A stretch of DNA of 64,000 nt from Paludibacter sp. GTDB lineage: Bacteria; Bacteroidota; Bacteroidia; Bacteroidales; Paludibacteraceae. This document shows, piece after piece, positions 44,043 through 50,824 of the stretch (position 1 is its first letter; every line of letters begins with the position of its first letter). The DNA lies in the NCBI GenBank assembly GCA_019163375.1, contig JAFLKK010000013.1, forward strand, positions 1 through 64,000, written 5' to 3'. The position numbers and the translations under genes are program-made. Below the pieces are notes generated by a model. The model was not told the DNA's origin. It saw only the letters and a program-made list of their open reading frames with translations, and searched no databases.

Positions 44043-45272
44043 ATGAACAAAGGAAAAGACATAAAACCACATATCGGCATTTTTGGCCGTCGCAACAACG
44101 GTAAAAGTTCGTTCATCAACTTATTGGTGGGACAAGACCTCGCCATTGTATCCAACCAGGCCGGAACCACTACTGATCCGGTAAATAAATCGGTAGAAAT
44201 ATTTGGCATCGGACCGGCCATCATTATCGACACAGCAGGAATTGACGACAGTGGGGAACTTGGCGATAAAAGGGTAAAAAAAACCATGGAAGTGGTCAAA
44301 AAAGTAGATTGCGCCATTTTACTGTTGGCCAACAATCAATTCGGAGAATACGAGACTGATCTCATTCAGAAATTCAAGCACTTTGACATCCCGTTTTTGA
44401 TTGTACACAATAAAAGTGATTTGGAGAACATCGGCTCTAAAACCGTCGAAACAATTCAATCTGCCTGCCAAGCCGAAATCATCGAGTTCAGCACCATCAA
44501 AACAACGAATTACGACAAACTTATTGACCTTATAAAAAGAACCATTCCTCAAACGGCTTATCAAAAACCATCGCTCTTTGCTGATCTGGTAAAACCCAAA
44601 GACGTGGTATTGCTCATCACACCCGTGGACAGCGAAGCACCCGATGGACGAATGATTCTACCTCAGAACATGGCTATTCGCGATGTATTGGACAATGATT
44701 GTATTACAGTTGTAATCAAAGAAACTGAGATTGAGGATTTTCTAAAACTGGGCGTTAAGCCGGCATTGGCCGTAACTGACAGTCAAGCATTTGGAATGGT
44801 CTCGAAATTAATCCCCGAAGATATACCTCTAACCGGCTTCAGCGTTGTATTTGCCCGTCTGAAAGGTGATTTCGATAAATACCTGGAAGGAACCTCGCAT
44901 ATCTCGAACTTAAAAGATGGAGACAAGGTTCTGATTTTAGAATCGTGCACCCATCAGGTGAGCTGCGATGATATCGGTCGATTTAAAATTCCCAACTGGT
45001 TATTGAAATTCACCGCTAAGAAATTAGAGTTTACTGTAGTTTCGGGACTTTCGGAAATAACGGAGGAGATTAGCAATTTCGCCATCATCATTCAATGCGG
45101 AGGTTGCATGGTAACAAAGAAACAATTACAAAGCCGATTGAAACCAGCCATCGACGCCGGAGTACCTGTAACGAACTACGGATTGGCCATCGCCTATATG
45201 CATGGCATTTTTGACAGAGCTACTGCACCATTTCGAAAACCCACAGCCCACAAAAAGGGAATAATATTCTAG
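44043..45272 (+). CDS. hydF: [FeFe]-hydrogenase maturation GTPase HydF
   Basis: A 409-residue scaffold protein. The N-terminal GTPase domain has P-loop GRRNNGKSSF (residues 15-24), switch/G3 DTAGIDDSGEL and G4 HNKSDLE. The central dimerisation region and the C-terminal cluster-binding domain follow; cluster ligands are expected at Cys in SCTHQVSC and at the CGGC of IIQCGGCMVTK. HydF accepts the diiron precursor built by HydE and HydG and transfers it to the apo-hydrogenase. It is encoded between the two radical-SAM maturases. Confidence 0.96.
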   Translation: MNKGKDIKPHIGIFGRRNNGKSSFINLLVGQDLAIVSNQAGTTTDPVNKSVEIFGIGPAIIIDTAGIDDSGELGDKRVKKTMEVVKKVDCAILLLANNQFGEYETDLIQKFKHFDIPFLIVHNKSDLENIGSKTVETIQSACQAEIIEFSTIKTTNYDKLIDLIKRTIPQTAYQKPSLFADLVKPKDVVLLITPVDSEAPDGRMILPQNMAIRDVLDNDCITVVIKETEIEDFLKLGVKPALAVTDSQAFGMVSKLIPEDIPLTGFSVVFARLKGDFDKYLEGTSHISNLKDGDKVLILESCTHQVSCDDIGRFKIPNWLLKFTAKKLEFTVVSGLSEITEEISNFAIIIQCGGCMVTKKQLQSRLKPAIDAGVPVTNYGLAIAYMHGIFDRATAPFRKPTAHKKGIIF

Positions 45273-45289
45273 TTCTTTTAAACAACGAA

Positions 45290-46384
45290 ATGTCTATACA
45301 CGAAATTCTAGAAAAACCTGAATTCACGAAAAGTGATATTGTACAGCTTTTGAGTGCAAGTGGCGAGGATGAAAAACTACTTTTCAAACATGCCGCCAGC
45401 GTAAAAGAAAAGAGCATTGGTACTACTGTGTACCTGCGTGGCCTGATTGAAATGTCGAATGTGTGCGCTAAAGATTGCTTATACTGTGGTATTAGAAAGT
45501 CGAATAGTCGCGTCAACAGGTATTCGCTCGACGAGAAAGAAGTAATGACCGCCATCGAATTTGCATACAAAAACAGATACGGCTCGGTGGCTATTCAATC
45601 GGGCGAAATAAACAGTCCGGCATTTACTGACAAAATCAACCAGATTCTCAAAGCATCAAAAAAACTGACTAACGGTGAAATTGGCATCACACTTTCGTGT
45701 GGCGAGCAATCGGAAGAAACCTACAGAACCTGGTTCGAAAGCGGAGCGCATCGCTATTTATTGCGCATCGAGTCGTCGACGGAAGAGTTGTACAGCAAAA
45801 TTCATCCAAATGATAACAGTCACAACTTTAGTAGACGACTAAACGCCCTTAGAATACTAAAGGAAATTGGGTACCAGGTGGGAACAGGTGTAATGGTTGG
45901 ATTACCTTTTCAAACATTGGAGCATTTGGCCGACGACCTTTTGTTTATGAAAGATTTTGATGTAGATATGTGTGGCATGGGCCCTTACATCGAACACAAA
46001 GACACACCACTTTACGCTTACAAAGACGATTTACTACCATTGAATGAAAGATTCAAACTAACACTCAGAATGATTGCCACTCTAAGAATTATGATGAAAG
46101 ACATCAATATAGTGGCTACAACCGCTTTACAAACTATTGACAAAATAGGGCGTGAAAAAGCAATTCAGATTGGTGCCAACATCCTCATGCCCAATATTAC
46201 GCCCGGAAAATACCGTGACAGCTACGCACTTTACGAAAATAAACCCTGCACCGACGAAAATGCCGATGACTGCAAAAATTGCATTGATGTGAGAGTTCAT
46301 TTGGTCAATCATCAGGTGGGTTATGCTGTCTGGGGCGATTCGCAACATTTTAAACGAAAACAGAAAATAAACAAAAAGTCCTGA
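45290..46384 (+). CDS. hydE: [FeFe]-hydrogenase maturase HydE
   Basis: A 364-residue radical-SAM protein with its cluster motif at Cys59, Cys63 and Cys66 (CAKDCLYCGIRKSN). It resembles biotin synthase-like HydE rather than BioB because of GVMVGLPFQTLEHLADDL and the MCGMGPYIEHKDTPL region. It is proposed to build the dithiomethylamine-bridged precursor from a cysteine-iron complex. The C-terminal CTDENADDCKNC is a Cys-rich stretch found in some HydE proteins as an auxiliary cluster site. The TGA stop lies inside the terminator hairpin. Confidence 0.95.
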   Translation: MSIHEILEKPEFTKSDIVQLLSASGEDEKLLFKHAASVKEKSIGTTVYLRGLIEMSNVCAKDCLYCGIRKSNSRVNRYSLDEKEVMTAIEFAYKNRYGSVAIQSGEINSPAFTDKINQILKASKKLTNGEIGITLSCGEQSEETYRTWFESGAHRYLLRIESSTEELYSKIHPNDNSHNFSRRLNALRILKEIGYQVGTGVMVGLPFQTLEHLADDLLFMKDFDVDMCGMGPYIEHKDTPLYAYKDDLLPLNERFKLTLRMIATLRIMMKDINIVATTALQTIDKIGREKAIQIGANILMPNITPGKYRDSYALYENKPCTDENADDCKNCIDVRVHLVNHQVGYAVWGDSQHFKRKQKINKKS

Positions 46385-46412
46385 ATGGAATAACATTCAG
46401 GACTTTTTGTTT
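46369..46412. terminator. Bidirectional terminator overlapping the hydE stop
   Basis: Inverted repeat with arms ACAAAAAGTCCTGAATG (46371-46387) and its complement at 46394-46410, loop of six bases. The hydE stop codon (46382-46384) is inside the 5' arm. It separates hydE from the convergent miaB. Confidence 0.93.
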
Positions 46413-46428
46413 ATTATGTCAAATTAGT

Positions 46429-47799
46429 TTATTCAACCACTTCACCAATCAAAGCCGCCGACGAAGCGCTCAACACTTTCACCTGAATGGTTTCGCCAAT
46501 GCGACGACCCAGACGTGGAAAAATAACTACTTTATTTTGCGATGTGCGTCCAAAAAGTTGCTCCTTCGAACGTTTGGAGAATCCTTCCACCAACACTTCG
46601 AATGTTTTGCCAACATCACGTTGATTTCCCTGATTGGTCAATTCGCGTTGCACCTCAATAATTTCGGCCAGGCGGCGCAATTTTTCTTCTTCAGAAATAT
46701 TATCGGGTAAATTTTTAGCAGCGAATGTTCCCGGGCGTTCAGAGTATTTAAACATAAACGCCAAATCAAAATTTACTTCGCGCAAAAGCGATAGCGTTTC
46801 CTGATGATCCTCTTCTGTCTCGCTATGAAAACCACAGAAAACATCGGTACTTATCGATGCTTCCGGCAAAATACGACGAATGGCGGCAATGCGTTCCAGG
46901 TACCATTCACGCGTATATTTTCTGTTCATCAATTTCAATATAGAATTACTCCCCGACTGCACCGGCAAGTGAATGGATTTACACAGATTAGGGTACTGCG
47001 ATATCGTTTCGAGTGTGCGGTCGCACATATCCTTAGGATGCGAAGTAGAAAAGCGGAAGCGAATCTCCGGGGCTGCTTCGGCTACAATTCGCAACAAATC
47101 AGGAAATTCTAACATTTCACCGTCTTTTTCAAAACGGTAAGAGTTCACATTTTGTCCAAGCAAAGTTACTTCTTTATAGTTTTTTGCCTGTAAATCTTTA
47201 AGTTCATTTAAAATACTTTCCACATCGCGACTACGCTCTCTGCCGCGCGTGTAAGGCACAATGCAATACGAGCAGAAATTATTACACCCACGCATAATTG
47301 AAATAAATCCCGAAATAGATTTACTTATACGTGTGGGTAAAACTTCGCTATAGGTCTCGGTAGTAGAAAGGTCAACGTTGATGGCCTTATTCCCCTGCTC
47401 CACAGTTCCGATGAGATTGGGTATGTCCAGGTAAGCATCCGGGCCCACTACTATGTTTACACCATAGTCGTTTATCAACTCGTCCTTAACTCGTTCGGCC
47501 ATACACCCAACCACTCCCACTATCAGTTTTTTGTTTTTACGCTTAAGCGTTTCAAAATACTTTAGTCGGTTAATCACTTTTTGCTCCGCATTGTCGCGAA
47601 TAGAGCAGGTATTTACAAAAATAGCATCTGCTTCCGTAATTTTGTCGGTGAGTTCAAAACCATCCATTTGCATAATTGATGCTACCACTTCACTATCGGC
47701 CACATTCATTTGGCAACCGTAAGTTTCGATAAAGAGTTTCTTGTCGTTCAAAGCGGATTTAAAGTCCGTTGAAGCAACTGCTTGTTCGTCCATTTTCAT
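46429..47799 (-). CDS. miaB: tRNA-2-methylthio-N6-dimethylallyladenosine synthase MiaB
   Basis: Start at 47799 (MKMDEQAVASTD) is chosen because the longer frame from 47838 contains the gene's own promoter. A 456-residue radical-SAM methylthiotransferase that modifies A37 of tRNAs reading UNN codons. The N-terminal cluster Cys residues are seen in TYGCQMNVADSE, VNTCSIRDN and GVVGCMAER; the SAM cluster is in RGCNNFCSYCIVPYTRGRE; a TRAM domain closes the protein (GETIQVKVLSASSAALIGEV). It is convergent with hydE. Confidence 0.96.
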   Translation of the reverse strand: MKMDEQAVASTDFKSALNDKKLFIETYGCQMNVADSEVVASIMQMDGFELTDKITEADAIFVNTCSIRDNAEQKVINRLKYFETLKRKNKKLIVGVVGCMAERVKDELINDYGVNIVVGPDAYLDIPNLIGTVEQGNKAINVDLSTTETYSEVLPTRISKSISGFISIMRGCNNFCSYCIVPYTRGRERSRDVESILNELKDLQAKNYKEVTLLGQNVNSYRFEKDGEMLEFPDLLRIVAEAAPEIRFRFSTSHPKDMCDRTLETISQYPNLCKSIHLPVQSGSNSILKLMNRKYTREWYLERIAAIRRILPEASISTDVFCGFHSETEEDHQETLSLLREVNFDLAFMFKYSERPGTFAAKNLPDNISEEEKLRRLAEIIEVQRELTNQGNQRDVGKTFEVLVEGFSKRSKEQLFGRTSQNKVVIFPRLGRRIGETIQVKVLSASSAALIGEVVE

Positions 47800-47824
47800 T
47801 ATTTTGATATTTATTTTTGACCCA

Positions 47825-47832
47825 CAAAGGTA
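47825..47832 (-). promoter_or_regulatory. -7 box of miaB
   Basis: Minus-strand TACCTTTG followed by TG, 25 bases before the miaB start codon. Confidence 0.6.
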
Positions 47833-48010
47833 CATCATATAATTTTATTACGAAAGTTCGAATATCCCGAAACTTTTAACTAATACGGAGAGAATATTTA
47901 TTCCCCTAAAAATGAATAAATTAATTCATAAAAAGTATTAAAAGTGCACTTTTTGGAAAATTATTTCGATTTTTTTTCTCAAAACTCTTGCGGGAATGAA
48001 ATATTTTTCT
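47833..48010. other. Gene-free part of the miaB-greA gap
   Basis: AT-rich, no coding signal. It contains the TTG (47988-47990) that may serve as the -33 box of the candidate small RNA downstream. Confidence 0.45.
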
Positions 48011-48024
48011 GACTTTTGCAGAGT

Positions 48025-48105
48025 AAACAAACAGATAAATTTTTCATAGTTAAGGTTTAGGTTAAAATGTGTAATGGGTGGCTGTGAAGTTACCCATTAC
48101 TTTTT
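48025..48105 (+). ncRNA. Candidate small RNA of about 80 nt
   Basis: A promoter-like pair, TTG at 47988-47990 and GACTTTTG at 48011-48018 (one mismatch to TAnnTTTG, spacer 20 bp), is followed about 55 bases later by a perfect nine-base-pair hairpin GTAATGGGT / ACCCATTAC (48071-48100) and TTTTTG. No open frame is in between. It precedes greA by 360 bases. Existence and function are inferred from the signals only. Confidence 0.35.
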
Positions 48106-48343
48106 GTATAAAGTCCTATCAAAAAGAGCGTTACATTTCAAGCTCCAATAAAACAAGCACTTCACTACCCCCACCTATTGTGAACATCTGTCAATGTTTT
48201 AGCCAGCACTATTGGTTTAAATTCACAACTACCATTTTTCAGAAACTCACAAAACTACTGATTAATAGAAAAATAAAAACACAACAATAGCGTTTGTAAT
48301 GAATATGTAATGAAAGAATGCTATTAAACACGTTTCAAAAGAA

Positions 48344-48372
48344 TTGGAACTAAAAAAATGATTGTATATTTG
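48344..48372 (+). promoter_or_regulatory. Promoter of greA
   Basis: TTG at 48344-48346 and TATATTTG at 48365-48372, spacer 18 bp. The leader to the greA start is about 90 bases. Confidence 0.6.
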
Positions 48373-48404
48373 CAATCTATTAAACATAAAAAAAACAAAG
48401 AATA

Positions 48405-48438
48405 GGAGTTCCGGCGTTTATTGTCGGAATTCTTTTTT
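48405..48438 (+). terminator. Intrinsic terminator inside the greA leader
   Basis: Nine-base-pair stem GGAGTTCCG / CGGAATTCT (two G-U pairs) with an 11-base loop, followed at once by six T. It lies between the greA promoter and the greA start codon, so many transcripts should stop here and yield a short leader RNA of roughly 60 nt. Confidence 0.75.
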
Positions 48439-48467
48439 GTTATAAACGTCCTAAAATAAACACAACT

Positions 48468-48938
48468 ATGGCAACAAATTATATGACCGCAGAAGGTTAC
48501 AAAAAGCTTGTTGAAGAACTTAACGAACTAGAAAGAGTTCAACGTCCTGCTATCTCAAAACAAATTGGCGAAGCTCGCGACAAAGGCGATTTATCTGAAA
48601 ATGCAGAATACGATGCAGCGAAAGAAGCGCAAGGTATGCTCGAAATGAGAATCTCGAATTTAAAAGCGATGGTTTCTTCGGCTCGTATGATTGATGAATC
48701 AAAAATCAGCACGAAAGAAGTTCAAATTCTGACTCGCGTAAAAATAAAAAATACGAAAACCGAGCAGATAATGACTTATATGATAGTATCGGAAAGCGAA
48801 GCCAACTTCAAAGAAGGCAAACTTTCGGTTACCACTCCTATTGCCAAAGGTTTGCTGGGCAAAAAAGTAGGCCAGAAAGCCACTGTGTCCGTTCCAAACG
48901 GACAATTGGAGTTCGAAGTAATGGAAATTACACTATAA
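48468..48938 (+). CDS. greA: Transcription elongation factor GreA
   Basis: A 156-residue GreA. It binds RNA polymerase and stimulates cleavage of backtracked RNA. The N-terminal coiled coil carries the acidic tip GDLSENAEYDAAKEAQ (the Asp and Glu that chelate the catalytic Mg); the C-terminal FKBP-like domain contains SVTTPIAKGLLGKKVGQKAT. Length is normal. The leader holds an intrinsic terminator, so its own level may be set by attenuation. A HIT-family gene follows after 12 bases. Confidence 0.97.
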   Translation: MATNYMTAEGYKKLVEELNELERVQRPAISKQIGEARDKGDLSENAEYDAAKEAQGMLEMRISNLKAMVSSARMIDESKISTKEVQILTRVKIKNTKTEQIMTYMIVSESEANFKEGKLSVTTPIAKGLLGKKVGQKATVSVPNGQLEFEVMEITL

Positions 48939-48950
48939 AAAACACTGATT

Positions 48951-49346
48951 ATGGCTACAATTTTTAGTAGAATTATTGCTGGAGAAATTCCATGTTATAA
49001 AATTGCTGAAGATGATAACTTTTTTGCCTTCCTGGACATCAACCCAATGGCAAAAGGGCACACGCTCGTAGTTCCAAAAGTTGAAGAAGATTATATTTTC
49101 AATTTGGATGATAAAACGGTGAGCGATATGATGCTTTTTTCAAAGAAAGTAGCTAAAGCAATTGAAAAATCGGTAACTTGTCTGCGGATTGGAGTAGCAG
49201 TTATTGGTCTTGAGGTGCCTCATGCGCATATTCATCTGATTCCCATCAACAAAGAGGCGGACATGAATTTCAAAAACCCGAAGTTGAAGCTTACGCCGGA
49301 AGAAATGGCTGAGATAACTAATAACATCAAACAAAATTTAGTATAA
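48951..49346 (+). CDS. HIT-family protein
   Basis: A 131-residue nucleotide-binding protein of the histidine-triad superfamily. The triad PHAHIHLIPI is near residues 90-99; the N-terminal FSRIIAGEIPCYKIAEDDNF and AFLDINPMAKGHTLVVPK are typical of bacterial HinT-like proteins, which hydrolyse AMP-lysine or related phosphoramidates. Starts 12 bases after greA and is surely co-transcribed; a greA-HIT pair is common in Bacteroidetes. Followed by a strong terminator. Confidence 0.93.
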   Translation: MATIFSRIIAGEIPCYKIAEDDNFFAFLDINPMAKGHTLVVPKVEEDYIFNLDDKTVSDMMLFSKKVAKAIEKSVTCLRIGVAVIGLEVPHAHIHLIPINKEADMNFKNPKLKLTPEEMAEITNNIKQNLV

Positions 49347-49368
49347 CCGCAAGGTTCAAATGTCTATA

Positions 49369-49409
49369 AAAATGCCCTGCAAATTGAAATTCAATTTGCA
49401 GGGCATTTT
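49369..49409. terminator. Bidirectional terminator
   Basis: Long perfect inverted repeat built from AAAATGCCCTGCAAATTGAA and its complement, with A and T runs. It closes greA-HIT on one side and the pectin locus on the other. Confidence 0.9.
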
Positions 49410-49451
49410 CGTTTTTAAGCTATCAATGGTAAAAGTTGACAACCAATATAT

Positions 49452-50777
49452 CTACTTTAATTCATAAGCACCAAGATCAGGCGCTTTTCCGGAGTAGTTG
49501 AATCCAAGCTTGACTCCACGATCAATTAATATACTTCCTTTTTTGAGCTTTAGAAAATTAGTATCGGGCAAACATCCATCAGCCTTACGTGGAGCTGTGA
49601 GCAAAGATGGATCGAGGGTCAGAAAGTCAGTTTTAGAAACTTTCCAGGGCATATTGAACGAATTGTTAGCTAGTTCACATTGAGCAGTATCGATATTTTG
49701 AGTCTCATAATTTTTAGCACCAAAGCCCAAATTGTTTTTCAGCACATGCTTGTAGCCCGGCACATCAGTTTTATTGTCGTGCAATCGGTTCAACATATTG
49801 TAGTTGGTTCCGTTCTCATAAGCTGTATTGTTGTACCAATAACTTCCGCCCAGTTGGTGATTAGAATAAAACCCATTGGCTTTGTTGCGCACCGCCACAC
49901 AAAACTGAACGGTATGACTTGGAATGACTTCCGGCAATTTATCTTCGGGTGTTTTTCCCCAACCACCCGCTTTAAACCCATTGCCATCGGCCAGTGATTT
50001 AAATGCGGTTGAATATCCGTTGTAAAACGCCCAGCAGTTTTCGAAAGTAACCGATTCGTGCGCGCGAATGCAATCATAACCATCGTCGCTATTGAACCAT
50101 GCCCGACAGCCACGAAAAACATTTCCCGTACTGCCAAGTGAAGGATGGCAACCAAAGCCGTCAGAATTTCCACCTTTTCCGCCTTCGGATGTAAAGTCGT
50201 AATTGCGATACGCGTCACAATTCAGGATCAGATTATTTGAGCCTTTCGTCAGATAAAAGCCAATGGCTTGTCCGTCGTGCATCGACAGTTGTTCGTAGAT
50301 ATTGTTGCTGCCTTCGTTGTGAAAACACTCCGATTGGGTATGATTGAGAATGGTCACCTGAGTGCCCACCACTTCTAATCCTTTGAAATGAATCCACGAT
50401 CCGGAAACACTAAATACCATCACGCGAAGTCCCTCAGGTTTTACATATGACAAATCGAAAACAGGTTTTTCACCCGGATATGCCCAATAATTAATCCTCT
50501 TTCCCGGTTTTCCACTTTTATCGAGCACATTGACCATCGCCCAAATGCCTTGTTTTAGCGCAATTGTATTTTCGGAAATTAAATACTTTCCCCCTCGAAC
50601 AAAGACAGTATCACCTGCTTCAACTAGCTGTTGTGCCCGCATAACTGAAGCAAAAGGACTGATCTTTGTTCCTGAATTTGCTACATCATTTCCTATTGGA
50701 GAAACATACAATACTTTGGAGAAAGCAGTCGGCATCATCAGCAAGCCAAGCAACAACAATATATATCGAATTTTCAT
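49452..50777 (-). CDS. PL9-like pectate/rhamnogalacturonan lyase
   Basis: A 441-residue exported parallel beta-helix protein. Signal peptide MKIRYILLLLGLLMMPTAFS; the DUF1565-like start ASVMRAQQLVEAGDTVFVRG is typical. Calcium-binding Asp residues fall in GGNSDGFGCHP and FNSDDGYDC, and the catalytic Lys is probably Lys269 in GNGFKAGGWG; this layout is that of PL9 lyases such as Pel9A. PL9 enzymes cut polygalacturonan or, in Bacteroides loci, rhamnogalacturonan I by beta-elimination. The surrounding RG-I genes favour RG-I as substrate. It is the last gene of the locus. Confidence 0.85.
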   Translation of the reverse strand: MKIRYILLLLGLLMMPTAFSKVLYVSPIGNDVANSGTKISPFASVMRAQQLVEAGDTVFVRGGKYLISENTIALKQGIWAMVNVLDKSGKPGKRINYWAYPGEKPVFDLSYVKPEGLRVMVFSVSGSWIHFKGLEVVGTQVTILNHTQSECFHNEGSNNIYEQLSMHDGQAIGFYLTKGSNNLILNCDAYRNYDFTSEGGKGGNSDGFGCHPSLGSTGNVFRGCRAWFNSDDGYDCIRAHESVTFENCWAFYNGYSTAFKSLADGNGFKAGGWGKTPEDKLPEVIPSHTVQFCVAVRNKANGFYSNHQLGGSYWYNNTAYENGTNYNMLNRLHDNKTDVPGYKHVLKNNLGFGAKNYETQNIDTAQCELANNSFNMPWKVSKTDFLTLDPSLLTAPRKADGCLPDTNFLKLKKGSILIDRGVKLGFNYSGKAPDLGAYELK

Positions 50778-50824
50778 TCTTCTTCGTTTAAAAGTAATTG
50801 TACCTAATTAAAAGTACTTTGCAA

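Noticed and set aside
48078-48290. A 70-codon open frame before greA
   Set aside because: It begins inside the terminator hairpin of the candidate small RNA and has unlikely composition; not supported as a gene.
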